In this document: one piece after another, positions 44,369 to 53,231 of the stretch
Layout of the letters: the number at the start of each line of letters is the position of its first letter
Position numbering within the stretch: the first letter of the stretch is position 1
Origin: Bacteroidales bacterium
GTDB lineage: Bacteria; Bacteroidota; Bacteroidia; Bacteroidales; UBA932
DNA: 64,000 nt
Assembly (NCBI GenBank): GCA_017519185.1
Contig: JAFWSX010000005.1
Span: 1-64,000 of the forward strand
Reading direction: 5' to 3'
The notes under the pieces: generated by a model
What the model saw: only the letters and a program-made list of their open reading frames with translations
What the model was told of the DNA's origin: nothing
Database searches by the model: none
Position numbers and translations under genes: made by a program

Positions 44369-44376
44369 TAAAGATA
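44369..44376 (-). promoter_or_regulatory. Candidate -7 box (TATCTTTA) for nhaC
   Basis: One mismatch from TAnnTTTG on the minus strand, ending 8 bases before the nhaC ATG. It shares the 53-base divergent gap with the box for the phosphatase gene. Confidence 0.28.
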
Positions 44377-44396
44377 GCGAAGAAACTTAAAATGTT

Positions 44397-44404
44397 TATT
44401 TTTG
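44397..44404 (+). promoter_or_regulatory. Candidate -7 box (TATTTTTG) for the alpha-ribazole phosphatase gene
   Basis: An exact TAnnTTTG match, 9 bases before the ATG at 44414. No clear -33 partner. A leader of only a few bases is implied. Confidence 0.38.
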
Positions 44405-44413
44405 CCTGTAACA

Positions 44414-44944
44414 ATGGAAATCATTCTCATCAGACATACTTCCGTCGACGTGCCGCAGGGAACCTGCTACGGCCAGACCGACGTACCGCTGAAAGGCAGT
44501 TTCGAGGAGGAAGCTGCCGTGACGAAAGCGGAACTGGAATCCTTCGGACCCGTGGACTATGCGTATACCAGTCCTCTGTCCCGCTGCACGCGGCTGGCGG
44601 AATTCTGCGGCTATAAAGACGCTGAGAGAGACAGGCGCATCCTCGAGATCAACTTCGGCGAGTGGGAGATGAAGCTGTTCGACGAGATCGACGACCCGCA
44701 TCTTCAGGAATGGTATGCCGACCACATCCACGTGCCCGTGACCGGAGGCGAATCATTTATGATGCAATATCAGAGAGTCAGCGAGTTCCTGGAAGAACTT
44801 CGTCATAAACCCTGGCAGCGGGTGGCTGTCTTCGCCCACGGAGGAGTGCTCGTGTCTGCCCTTATATTTGCCGGCCACGTAAAGCCCGAGGACGCGTTCG
44901 CATCGCTTCCGCCATACGGAGGAGTCATAAAAATCGAGCTATAA
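44414..44944 (+). CDS. cobC: Histidine phosphatase, probable alpha-ribazole phosphatase
   Basis: 176 residues. The RHT motif (LIRHTSVDVPQGTCYGQTD) carries the phospho-accepting histidine. Second arginine PLSRCTRLAEF, acid EINFGEWE and second histidine VFAHGGVL complete the histidine phosphatase active site. The YGQTDVPL segment is typical of alpha-ribazole-5'-phosphate phosphatase CobC, which acts in the lower-ligand branch of B12 synthesis. Location beside the corrin operon supports this. A general phosphoglycerate-mutase-like phosphatase is the alternative. It overlaps the convergent CobK-CbiD gene by 6 bases. Confidence 0.82.
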   Translation: MEIILIRHTSVDVPQGTCYGQTDVPLKGSFEEEAAVTKAELESFGPVDYAYTSPLSRCTRLAEFCGYKDAERDRRILEINFGEWEMKLFDEIDDPHLQEWYADHIHVPVTGGESFMMQYQRVSEFLEELRHKPWQRVAVFAHGGVLVSALIFAGHVKPEDAFASLPPYGGVIKIEL

Positions 44945-46726
44945 GGCTTCGCCGTTCTCCTTGAGAAGTAGTATTGTCAGATTCCCCTCGCATTCCTGAG
45001 CCGGGTATACGGTTGCACAAACTGCCTCGCAGCGTTTTAGTATGGCAGTGAAGAACACTTCTGCATCTTCGGCCGGCAGCCCGTCCCAGAGTTCGCGGGC
45101 AAGAGTCAGGGTGTCTATAGCTTCGGCCGTAGCCAGAGAGCAGCCAGCTTCTGCGGCGACTTCCTTGAGGAAAGTGCGGTTCATCACCACGCTCTTGCTG
45201 TGAGTGTCGAGATGGCCTTCAGCAAGTTTCACGGCTTTGCCAAGCATTATTCCCATCACCACCTTCCCTACTTTCAGTTCGGCGGCTATCTTTAGGGTTT
45301 CCCCGATGGCGTTGCCATAGTGCACGAAAGCCTGCGGAGGCAGCTCAGGATAGCGGGCCTTTAGAAATGCCTCGCTCTTGGCCCCTGAGTTTATTACGAG
45401 CATCGGCGAGCCGACGGCAATGGCAACTTCTATCTCACGCCTGATGGATTCCACGAAGGCCTCATTGGAGAACGGACGTACTATTCCGGAAGTGCCTATG
45501 ATTGAAATGCCGTCCACCACACCAAGCTTGGGATTGAAGGTGCGTTTCGCAAGTTCACGGCCGCCCGTCACCGAAATCGTGACGTCCAGACCGCCTTTGT
45601 AGAGCGAAGAAAGTTCTTGTTCCATCATCTGCCGGGGCACCCTGTTTATGGCAGGCCCGCCTATCGGCAAACCGAGCCCAGGAAGCGTCACGCGCCCTAC
45701 TCCTTCTCCCTGAAGGAAATGGATACCGGGTTCTTCGCTGAAAGCCACGGTGGCTGCCACCTCACAGCCGTTCGTTACGTCCGGGTCATCACCGGCATCT
45801 TTGATGACTGTAGCGGAGGCCGGATCTGACACGATGGAAACAATTGGAAGCGAAAGGCGCTCGCCGTCGGGGAAACCTATTCCCACGGAATCTCCGACTT
45901 CACGCCCCAGAAGTGCAAGCAACGCTGCTTTCGCTGCTGCAGTTGCACAGGCACCTGTGGTGAATCCGCTTCGAAGCGGGAAAAATCCCGGTACGAGCCG
46001 TTCTATGGCCTTGCGCAGACCGTGCTCGCCAGTGACGGTTTCAAAGCTTGCGGGCAGAGCAGGCCTCCGCACTGCATACACCGGAATGCCAGCTGCGCGC
46101 GCAGCAGCCACTTTTTCAGAGAATCCTCCAGACTCTCCGCTCTCCTTGGTGAGAATAGCCTGAGGTCTCAGGCGTGCTATAAGTTCAGCCTCGCCATCTT
46201 CTTCGTAGTATACAAGCCTCTCCTGCGGAAAACCTTCGCGGACAGCCTTCTGCAGCGACTCGTCGCGGCGCAGGATGCGGAACCAGCAGTCGTGCTTGTC
46301 CCAATACGGTTTCAAGCGGCCGATGGTCTGAACTCCGGTTAGGGCCAGAAGCCGTCCTACACCGTCGTTTACGAGTTGAGACACTGCATCGTCATAACTG
46401 TCACACCAGCGGATGTCCGGATCTTCGGCTGGATAGCTTCGCTCCACCCTTACCACAGGTATGTCCAGGGACTCGGCTACAGCCGCCACCGTCCGGTGAA
46501 GTTCTGTGGCAAAAGGGTGAGCGGCATCGACCAGCAGCCGGATGCCGTGCTCCACGCAGAAAGCAGCCATCGCAGCCTCGTCCATCGCCCCGCTTATGTG
46601 CGTACCGTTCCGGCACTCGACCTGCTGAAGGTCGCCGCGCGTAGAGTACCAGTACGGCGAACCTGCCGCATCGGCCACCCTGACCGCCAACCTTCCTTCT
46701 GTCGTTCCGCCGAGTATCAGAATCAT
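44939..46726 (-). CDS. Fused precorrin-6A reductase and cobalt-precorrin-5B methyltransferase (CbiJ/CobK-CbiD)
   Basis: 595 residues in two parts. Residues 1 to about 247 are CobK/CbiJ, starting MILILGGTTEGRLAV, with SGAMDEAAM and VDAAHPFATEL; this reduces (cobalt-)precorrin-6A. From residue 251 the CbiD domain starts LRSGFTTGACATAAAKAAL, with VTNGCEVAATV and GTSGIVRPFSNEA; this methylates C1 of cobalt-precorrin-5B. CbiD belongs to the anaerobic cobalt-first pathway. Both steps are adjacent in the pathway, so the fusion joins consecutive enzymes. It lies 3 bases after the CbiG-CbiF gene and is the last gene of the corrin operon. Confidence 0.9.
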   Translation of the reverse strand: MILILGGTTEGRLAVRVADAAGSPYWYSTRGDLQQVECRNGTHISGAMDEAAMAAFCVEHGIRLLVDAAHPFATELHRTVAAVAESLDIPVVRVERSYPAEDPDIRWCDSYDDAVSQLVNDGVGRLLALTGVQTIGRLKPYWDKHDCWFRILRRDESLQKAVREGFPQERLVYYEEDGEAELIARLRPQAILTKESGESGGFSEKVAAARAAGIPVYAVRRPALPASFETVTGEHGLRKAIERLVPGFFPLRSGFTTGACATAAAKAALLALLGREVGDSVGIGFPDGERLSLPIVSIVSDPASATVIKDAGDDPDVTNGCEVAATVAFSEEPGIHFLQGEGVGRVTLPGLGLPIGGPAINRVPRQMMEQELSSLYKGGLDVTISVTGGRELAKRTFNPKLGVVDGISIIGTSGIVRPFSNEAFVESIRREIEVAIAVGSPMLVINSGAKSEAFLKARYPELPPQAFVHYGNAIGETLKIAAELKVGKVVMGIMLGKAVKLAEGHLDTHSKSVVMNRTFLKEVAAEAGCSLATAEAIDTLTLARELWDGLPAEDAEVFFTAILKRCEAVCATVYPAQECEGNLTILLLKENGEAL

Positions 46727-46729
46727 CGC

Positions 46730-48523
46730 TTAGTTCCTGAACAGATGCTTGAATTCGTGCGCATAGAGACATGACAGTCCCTTGCGGTTGTCTATTGCAT
46801 CTCCAACCACCAGAAGGGTGGTAAGAGTTAGATTGTTGTCGCGCACTATCTTCGCCAGATCCTTGAGCTGGCCGCGGTAGATGCGTTCTTCCTTCCAGGT
46901 CAGTTTGTAGCAGGCCGCCACCGGAGTCTCGGGAGGATAGGCCTGCAGCAGTTCGGCCTGAACCTCTTCTGCTATCGCCGCACTGAGATAGATGCACATA
47001 GTGCTCTGCGACTGTGCCAGCTTGTGGAGCTGCTCTTTCTCGGGCATCGGCGTGCGGCCCTCGCCTCGCGTCAGTATTATGGTCTGGACCTTCTCAGGGA
47101 TGGTAAACTGGGAACGGAGTGCCGCTGCTGCAGCCTGGAAAGCTGAGATACCCGGAGTGATGTGGTATCGCATACCGTAACGGTCGAAGAAGGCCATCTG
47201 CTCCTGGATGGCGCCATAGATACAAGGATCACCGGTATGGAGACGGACCACGAGTTGCCCGCGGTCATAAAATTCTTTCATCAGCGCAAACTGCTCTTCG
47301 AGGTCCATCGACGCAGAACTGCGAACTGTGCAGCCGGGCTTGGCATAGTGAGTAAGTTCCACGGGCACCAGGCTGCCGGCATAGAGTATAAGGTCGGCCT
47401 GCTCAAGGAAACGTTTGCCACGCACGGAAACAAGTTCCGGATCACCGGGGCCTGCGCCGACTATTTCGATGTGGCCGAGACGGAGCGATGCGGCATCCTG
47501 AGCAACTGCGAATGTAAAGTCATTGCCTTCAGTCAATCTGCCCTTTTGCTTCTCTATCAGCAAGGGGCCTCCACCCGCACTCTGCAGTGCTGCGGCTTCC
47601 GCCACTCCTGCGCTGCCTGTTGCAGTCAGAGCTTTTTCTGACGGGTTGGGAACATCTATGGCTGCCAGAGTGTCGGCAGCATATATTTCAGTACGGACAC
47701 CAGGCCATCTGTTCTGCAATGCCTGCAGCAGAGGTTCGTCTTTCTTCAGTTCTATGGTGCCTATACTTGCGACCGAGAGGGGCGAAAGACCAGCCTGCCG
47801 TATCTGGACATCGATGTACTCGGGAATTCCTTCAGGGGCGCACTGCCTGCGGCAGCCAAAGCCAAGATGCAGCACTGCCGGACGGAAATAAAGGACGGGC
47901 GTGCTGCCGGGGAATTCCGGCAGACGCGGAGTCACCGCTATGACCAGCCCGAATTTGCCGGCAGGGATATCATCGGGATTGAAAAACAGCTGCACGTGCT
48001 CCGGCTTGGTGCGCTCGAGGAAGGCAGTTCCTGCATCGCGCACTTCCAGCAGCAGGGCCGTCGGGCGCTTCTCCACGAAGGCAAACACCGCACGGTTCAT
48101 CTGAGCAGGTGTCGCTTCAGTACGCCATCCGAACTGCCCGGCAATGGTGTCGAGGGCCCAGAGACCTTCATTGTCGCTCTGAGTCGTGACCACCGCTTCT
48201 CCTCCTATGGCCTCAGCTATGCTGCGTGCCAGGTCATTGGCTCCGCCCACGTGGCCAGACACAACTGGGATCACGAATTTGCCGGTGCTGTCGAGACATA
48301 CTACCGCCGGGTCGCTGTACTTGTCCTTGAGGAGCGGAGCGATGGTACGGACACAGATGCCCAGGGCGCCTATGAACACCACTGCGTCCAGACTGTCCCA
48401 ATGTCCTTCGATGGCGTGGCGCCTGCATATTTCAACAGTTGCATCAGTTTCCAGAACGCCTTGCAGCGTTCTGGCCAGTGGCAAAGCCGATTCGGAAACG
48501 TATATGATCGCTATGTTTTTCAT
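46730..48523 (-). CDS. Fused cobalt-precorrin-5A hydrolase and precorrin-4 C11-methyltransferase (CbiG-CbiF/CobM)
   Basis: 597 residues. Residues 1 to about 330 are CbiG: the N-terminal domain has VFIGALGICVRTIAPLL and VVSGHVGGANDLAR, and the C-terminal part has GFGCRRQCAPEGIPE. From residue 350 the CbiF/CobM methyltransferase domain begins with GHIEIVGAGPGDPELVSVRG (SAM-binding loop) and contains VVRLHTGDPCIYGAI and ITPGISAFQAAAA. CbiF methylates C11 and CbiG then opens the ring lactone and releases acetaldehyde, so the fused enzymes act one after the other. Start overlaps the end of the cobL gene (ATGA). Confidence 0.9.
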   Translation of the reverse strand: MKNIAIIYVSESALPLARTLQGVLETDATVEICRRHAIEGHWDSLDAVVFIGALGICVRTIAPLLKDKYSDPAVVCLDSTGKFVIPVVSGHVGGANDLARSIAEAIGGEAVVTTQSDNEGLWALDTIAGQFGWRTEATPAQMNRAVFAFVEKRPTALLLEVRDAGTAFLERTKPEHVQLFFNPDDIPAGKFGLVIAVTPRLPEFPGSTPVLYFRPAVLHLGFGCRRQCAPEGIPEYIDVQIRQAGLSPLSVASIGTIELKKDEPLLQALQNRWPGVRTEIYAADTLAAIDVPNPSEKALTATGSAGVAEAAALQSAGGGPLLIEKQKGRLTEGNDFTFAVAQDAASLRLGHIEIVGAGPGDPELVSVRGKRFLEQADLILYAGSLVPVELTHYAKPGCTVRSSASMDLEEQFALMKEFYDRGQLVVRLHTGDPCIYGAIQEQMAFFDRYGMRYHITPGISAFQAAAAALRSQFTIPEKVQTIILTRGEGRTPMPEKEQLHKLAQSQSTMCIYLSAAIAEEVQAELLQAYPPETPVAACYKLTWKEERIYRGQLKDLAKIVRDNNLTLTTLLVVGDAIDNRKGLSCLYAHEFKHLFRN

Positions 48524-49707
48524 TCTGCTTTCAGAATAGTTATGGGATTGAACTCGTCGATGGCAGCACGCATCTGCCCGGTTACTTCACGGCCGACTGC
48601 TGCCACCCCTTCACGGAAGAGTGCCTGGCTCTCTTCGCTCACAGCATTGAAGACAATGACTCCGCCGTGCAGCAGCACCTTGTCGATGCGGCGTATCATC
48701 TCCACCAGTTTCCCGCCGTGACCACCGATGAACACCGCATCCGGGGCAGGCAGGCTGCCCAGGTCTGCCTCAAGGAAATCACCGATAACTGCCGTAATGC
48801 CAGGTGCACCGAATTTGCGGGTGTTGCTCTCCATCAGTGAGCGTCCCTGCTCGCGGACTTCGAACGAAGTTATCTTCAGATGGGGGAACTGCAGCTTCGC
48901 CTCTATGGAAACGGAGCCGGTGCAGAAACCCACATCCCAGAAAGAAGCCCGTCGCGGAAGGTCCAGCAGGCTGAGAGTAAGCAGCCGCACCGGCATCTTG
49001 GTGATCATATTCACGCGGCCGTCGAGCAGTTCAAACTGGCTCTCGGGAATGCCGAAGGGATGCGGACGGGCTGACGTCTGCTCCAGAATCAGGCAGTTGG
49101 GTGAGCTGAATTCTCCAGATGCAGCTTCTGCAAGTGGCAATGTGCGCACCCGTTCAGAGACACTGTTGCCAAGATTCTCCCCTACCGTCATACGGTAATT
49201 GCCGTAGCCGTATTCAAGCATTCTGGAAGCTATCGCAGCAGGGGTCTTCTGCCTGTCGGTGAGGACTCCAATCAGTTTCTCACCCTTTATGAGCGCAGCG
49301 TCGAAGGCGTCCCAGGGACGGCCGGTTAGCGAAACTGTGCGCATATCGGCATATGGCAGCAGCATCCTGTGGGCAAGTGTCTGAAGGGAATTGAAGGCAG
49401 GATAGACGATTAATTCAGCATCCGGCAATTCGCGCCGTATGGTGTTTGCGAAACCGAAGAACAGCGGGTCGCCGGAGGCGAACACCACAATCTCGGAGTG
49501 AGCTTTGTACTGCTCGAAGACTGCGTCCAGCGGCACGGTTATATCTATCCACTGCGCATCCCCAGGGAGCAGGCCAGCCACAATCTCGTGATGGCGCCTG
49601 CCGCCGGAGAATATGTGTCCTGAAGCTATGGCAGCTTGCACCTCGGGCGGAAACCAGAGATCGTGGTCATCGGTCATTCCTATGACTGTGAACTTCTGTC
49701 TAGACAT
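48520..49707 (-). CDS. cobL: Precorrin-6Y C5,15-methyltransferase (decarboxylating), CbiE-CbiT fusion
   Basis: 395 residues. Residues 1 to about 205 are CbiE (FASGDPLFFGFANTIRREL is the methyltransferase sugar-pocket region). From about 215 (RVNMITKMPVRLLTLSLL) CbiT follows with its SAM motif FWDVGFCTGSVSIEAK, where the usual AGTG is FCTG. The enzyme methylates C5 and C15 and removes the acetate carboxyl of ring C. The fused form is common and called CobL. It overlaps the CbiH-CbiC gene by 8 bases and the CbiG-CbiF gene by 4. Confidence 0.9.
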   Translation of the reverse strand: MSRQKFTVIGMTDDHDLWFPPEVQAAIASGHIFSGGRRHHEIVAGLLPGDAQWIDITVPLDAVFEQYKAHSEIVVFASGDPLFFGFANTIRRELPDAELIVYPAFNSLQTLAHRMLLPYADMRTVSLTGRPWDAFDAALIKGEKLIGVLTDRQKTPAAIASRMLEYGYGNYRMTVGENLGNSVSERVRTLPLAEAASGEFSSPNCLILEQTSARPHPFGIPESQFELLDGRVNMITKMPVRLLTLSLLDLPRRASFWDVGFCTGSVSIEAKLQFPHLKITSFEVREQGRSLMESNTRKFGAPGITAVIGDFLEADLGSLPAPDAVFIGGHGGKLVEMIRRIDKVLLHGGVIVFNAVSEESQALFREGVAAVGREVTGQMRAAIDEFNPITILKAE

Positions 49708-51109
49708 CGCGACCGGGTTTTAGTTGGGCTGCATCGTTGAAACAGAGTATAGAGTTGACCAGCGTAGCGGCCAGGTTGCTGCCGCCCTTGCGTCCTTCAA
49801 CAATTATCTTGGGAATATGCTTGAAAGGCTTCACCATATGCTTGCTCTCGCGCACGTGTACGAAACCAACCGGGGCGGCGATGATGCCGGCCGGAGAGGC
49901 GGCGCCCTTGCGGATGAGGTCGCAGAGCTCCATCAGCGCGGTAGGCGCATTGCCGAAAGCGAACAGGGCATCAGGATGCTCTTCCACTGCCAGACGGATG
50001 CCGGCCTGGGTGCGGGTGATTCCTTTTTCTGCAGCCATCTCTGCGGTGCGAGGGTCTGAGAGGTAGCACTTGACCTCAACCCCGAGGCGCTGCAGCGCCC
50101 CTTTGCGTATGCCTGACGCAACCATCGTCACATCTGTGACTATAGTTTTGATGCGGCCTTCAGCGAAACCAGCGTAGAGATTCTCCACAGCCCCGTCGTC
50201 AACCTTCAGGATACGTTCCATCTCGAAGTCGGCTGTGGTATGGATGGCGTGAAGCATAGCCCATTTTTTGCCAAGAGGAATGTCCGGATTGTGCATCTCC
50301 TTCTCTATGGTGCGGAAGCTCTCTATCATTATCTCCTGTCCTATGCCTTTCGCATCCTTGTCATCCTTCTCCCTGTAGTAGCCACGTGGCGTGACGAACT
50401 TTCCATCATAGACATACGACATCGAGTTGCCGATGAGAATCACCGTGAACATATCGACCTGCTCCGGATCGAATTCACCAAGGGTAGTGACAGTCACCTG
50501 TTCGTCTTCGCGGCCGGCCTGCCGCACGAACCCCACCGGTGTGTCAGGACTGCGGTGCTGCAGGAATATTTCCTGAAGACGGTAAAGCTGCCAGTAGCGG
50601 CCGTGGCTCTTGGGATTGTACACCGCAGTGACGAAATCCGCCACCGCCGCGGCTCTGATGCGACGTTCGATGGTATCCCACGGAGTCATAAGGTCGGAAA
50701 GGGAAATGAGGCACAGGTCGTGGCCTATTGGTGCACCGAGAAGCGATGCTGCCTTCTGGAAGGCGCTGATGCCCGGCAACACCTCAATCTCGGCGTCGCA
50801 GCCCTTTTCGCGCTTCATCTCCCAAATCAGCGGAGCCATACCGTAAATGCCGGCATCGCCGGAACTGATCACGCACACGGTTTTCCCTTGCTCTGCCTGA
50901 GCGAAGGCCTCTTCTGCCCTTTCGCGTTCTTTCTTCATACCCGTGTCGATGCAGGGAGTCCCTGGCCTGAGATACGGCTCGATGAACTGGAAATAGTATT
51001 TATATCCGATTATGACATCGGACTGACGGACAGCCTCAAGCACAGCAGGAGTCACCTCCGAAGCGCTTCCGGGGCCAATTCCGGCAACAATAATTCTGGG
51101 TTTGCTCAT
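49700..51109 (-). CDS. Fused precorrin-3B C17-methyltransferase and precorrin-8X methylmutase (CbiH/CobJ-CbiC/CobH)
   Basis: 469 residues. Residues 1 to about 250 are CbiH/CobJ, with the SAM loop VAGIGPGSASEVTP (8-21), VISSGDAGIYGMA and EVLPGISAFQKAASLLG; it contracts the ring and methylates C17. From about residue 258 the CbiC/CobH methylmutase starts, with LHAIHTTADFEME carrying the likely catalytic His290, and IITDV-like VTDVTMVASGIRK and GNAPTALMEL. The methylmutase moves the C11 methyl to C12 and gives (hydrogeno)cobyrinate. The two steps are far apart in the pathway, which makes this fusion the odd one of the set. It is the first gene of the operon; a TATATTTG box is 6 bases upstream of the ATG. 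Confidence 0.9.
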   Translation of the reverse strand: MSKPRIIVAGIGPGSASEVTPAVLEAVRQSDVIIGYKYYFQFIEPYLRPGTPCIDTGMKKERERAEEAFAQAEQGKTVCVISSGDAGIYGMAPLIWEMKREKGCDAEIEVLPGISAFQKAASLLGAPIGHDLCLISLSDLMTPWDTIERRIRAAAVADFVTAVYNPKSHGRYWQLYRLQEIFLQHRSPDTPVGFVRQAGREDEQVTVTTLGEFDPEQVDMFTVILIGNSMSYVYDGKFVTPRGYYREKDDKDAKGIGQEIMIESFRTIEKEMHNPDIPLGKKWAMLHAIHTTADFEMERILKVDDGAVENLYAGFAEGRIKTIVTDVTMVASGIRKGALQRLGVEVKCYLSDPRTAEMAAEKGITRTQAGIRLAVEEHPDALFAFGNAPTALMELCDLIRKGAASPAGIIAAPVGFVHVRESKHMVKPFKHIPKIIVEGRKGGSNLAATLVNSILCFNDAAQLKPGRDV

Positions 51110-51111
51110 AG

Positions 51112-51143
51112 TTTACAAATATACTTAAGATTGATTAACTTTG
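51112..51143 (+). promoter_or_regulatory. Candidate promoter for the pduO-cobQ-cobD-cbiB operon
   Basis: TTTA (51112-51115), 20 bases, then TAACTTTG (51136-51143), an exact TAnnTTTG box, 22 bases before the ATG at 51166. It lies in the 56-base divergent gap, which contains no riboswitch. Confidence 0.45.
51116..51123 (-). promoter_or_regulatory. Candidate -7 box (TATATTTG) for the corrin-ring operon
   Basis: An exact TAnnTTTG match on the minus strand, 6 bases before the ATG at 51109. The implied leader is nearly absent, so no leader riboswitch can control this operon from here. Confidence 0.42.
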
Positions 51144-51165
51144 CTAACCACTGCTTTAGACTATT

Positions 51166-51738
51166 ATGAACAGGATATATACAAAGACCGGTGACAAGGG
51201 CACGACCGGCATTCACGGCGGGGGGCGGGTTCCGAAGGACGACATACGCATCGAAGCCAACGGCGACCTGGACGAACTCAACTGCCAGATAGGCGTAGTT
51301 CGCTGCGCCCTCTCCTGCTGCGTTCCCGAATGGGACGAAATACTCCACGGCATCCAGGCTAACCTTATGACGGTGATGAGCCTTGTTGCCACTCCGGCTG
51401 CAGAACGAGATAAAAATCCCAACGAACTTCCGGAAAACCTTGTGACTGACTGTGAAGCCACCATCGACAGCCTGACTGAAGAATCTGGTCCGGGGCTGCA
51501 TTTCCTGCTGCCCGGAGGGACTCCGATCGCCGCCCAGCTGCAGATGGCAAGGGCTGTCTGCCGCCGTGCGGAAAGAAGGCTGTGGACTCTCAACCGCCAG
51601 GACCCTGTTCCGGAAGAGATACTGAAATATGTCAACAGGCTCTCCGACCTGTTCTTCGTTATGGCCCGATGCGACCTTGCCCGCCAGGACTGGCCGGAGG
51701 AGCGTTGGAAAGCTTTCGCATACAAGAACAAGCGATGA
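51166..51738 (+). CDS. pduO: PduO-type ATP:cob(I)alamin adenosyltransferase
   Basis: 190 residues. The N terminus IYTKTGDKGTTGIHGGGRVPKD is the ATP-binding loop of the PduO family, followed by IEANGDLDELNCQIG and the C-terminal RRAERRLWTLNRQDPVPEEILKYVNRLSDLFFVMAR block in shorter pieces. It transfers the adenosyl group of ATP to the reduced corrinoid. As first gene before cobyric acid synthase, it probably adenosylates cobyrinate a,c-diamide or salvaged corrinoids. Its TGA overlaps the cobQ start (ATGA). Confidence 0.92.
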   Translation: MNRIYTKTGDKGTTGIHGGGRVPKDDIRIEANGDLDELNCQIGVVRCALSCCVPEWDEILHGIQANLMTVMSLVATPAAERDKNPNELPENLVTDCEATIDSLTEESGPGLHFLLPGGTPIAAQLQMARAVCRRAERRLWTLNRQDPVPEEILKYVNRLSDLFFVMARCDLARQDWPEERWKAFAYKNKR

Positions 51739-53231
51739 CAGACAAACTCCATCCCGTGATGCTCGCCGGCACAGGCAGCGACGTGGGCAAAAGCGTCCTC
51801 GCCACGGCTCTGTGCCGCATCTTCCTGCAGGACGGCTACGCCCCCGCACCATTCAAGGCCCAGAATATGGCCCTCAACTCCTTCGCAACCCCTGATGGCC
51901 TGGAGATCGGCCGCGCCCAGGCAGTCCAGGCCGAAGCGGCCGGAGTCCCCTGCCATACCGATATGAACCCGCTGCTGCTGAAGCCTCAGAGCGACCATAC
52001 ATCACAGGTCGTCCTCAACGGAAAGCCCATAGGCAACCGCGACGCCTACGACTATTTCCGCAAGGAAGGCCGCGAGGAACTGCGCGAGGCAGTCTATGCA
52101 GCATACGACAGGCTTGCCTCCCGTTACAATCCGATAGTGATGGAAGGAGCCGGTTCTCTTGCCGAAATAAACCTGCGTAACTCAGACCTTGTGAACGTGC
52201 CGATGGCAATGCACGCAGGAGCCGACATAATCCTCGTCGGAGACATCGACCGCGGAGGTGTGTTCGCCAGCGTCTATGGCTCGGTGATGCTGCTCAAACC
52301 CGAAGAACGCAAATATGTCAAGGGCATCCTGATCAACAAGTTCCGCGGCGACCTGAGGCTCTTCGAGGAAGGCCGCAGGATGCTGGAGGAACTCTGCGGA
52401 ATACCGGTGCTGGGCGTAGTCCCCTACTTCAACGACATCCACATCGAGGAGGAAGATTCCGTTGCGCTGGCTGCAAAATCCGCAGCCGCCCAGCGCGGAA
52501 AGGTCAACATAGCGGTGGTTCTGCTGCGCCACATCAGCAATTTCACTGACTTCGACTCTCTGGAGCGCGACCCGCGCGTCCATCTGTTCTATACCAACAA
52601 CGTCGACGAACTGGCCAAGGCCGACATCATTATACTGCCGGGAAGCAAGAGCACTCTCGACGACCTTTATGAGCTCAGACGGAACGGCGCCGCCCAGGCT
52701 ATACTCCGCGCACGGCGCGAAGGCGCCACGATACTCGGCATCTGCGGCGGCTACCAGATGATGGGAATGCAGATCCGCGATCCTCACCACGTAGAAGGCG
52801 ACATCGAGGCTATGCCCGGTCTGGGGCTGCTCCCCACCGTCACGGAGATGCTTGGAGAGAAAGTCACCCGGCAGGTGCGTTTCACTGCCGCCGAAGGCAC
52901 TGGGGAGACTATGGAGGGTTATGAGATCCATATGGGCAGCACAACTCCTGCCGAAGGCAGTTCTTTCTCCCCGCTCAACCGGATGGAAGACGGGAGAGCC
53001 GAAGGATGCATCGTCGACGGCAAGTGTATGGGAACTTACATCCACGGCATTCTCGACAATCCGGCTTTCATCGATACCCTCCTCGCTCCACACAGCGACA
53101 AACTTGCAGAAGGTGCCGAGCGGTTCGACTACCACGCATTCAAGGAAACGCAATACGACAAGCTGGCAGACCACGTTCGCCAGTATGTGGATATGCCGCT
53201 TCTATACGATATTCTTAAAGGAAAACGATGA
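51735..53231 (+). CDS. cobQ: Adenosylcobyric acid synthase (glutamine-hydrolysing)
   Basis: 498 residues from ATG 51735, chosen because it overlaps the previous stop codon. The N-terminal ATPase domain has GTGSDVGKS at residues 12-20 and the segment PFKAQNMALNSF. The C-terminal class I amidotransferase-like domain has Cys337 in GICGGYQMMG and a His in GTYIHGILDNP. It amidates side chains b, d, e and g of adenosylcobyrinate a,c-diamide. The alternative name is CbiP. It overlaps cobD by 4 bases. Confidence 0.95.
   Translation: MTDKLHPVMLAGTGSDVGKSVLATALCRIFLQDGYAPAPFKAQNMALNSFATPDGLEIGRAQAVQAEAAGVPCHTDMNPLLLKPQSDHTSQVVLNGKPIGNRDAYDYFRKEGREELREAVYAAYDRLASRYNPIVMEGAGSLAEINLRNSDLVNVPMAMHAGADIILVGDIDRGGVFASVYGSVMLLKPEERKYVKGILINKFRGDLRLFEEGRRMLEELCGIPVLGVVPYFNDIHIEEEDSVALAAKSAAAQRGKVNIAVVLLRHISNFTDFDSLERDPRVHLFYTNNVDELAKADIIILPGSKSTLDDLYELRRNGAAQAILRARREGATILGICGGYQMMGMQIRDPHHVEGDIEAMPGLGLLPTVTEMLGEKVTRQVRFTAAEGTGETMEGYEIHMGSTTPAEGSSFSPLNRMEDGRAEGCIVDGKCMGTYIHGILDNPAFIDTLLAPHSDKLAEGAERFDYHAFKETQYDKLADHVRQYVDMPLLYDILKGKR

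Noticed and set aside
52182-53174. 330-codon minus-strand open frame
   Set aside because: Shadow of cobQ on the other strand, with no recognisable motif and no promoter.
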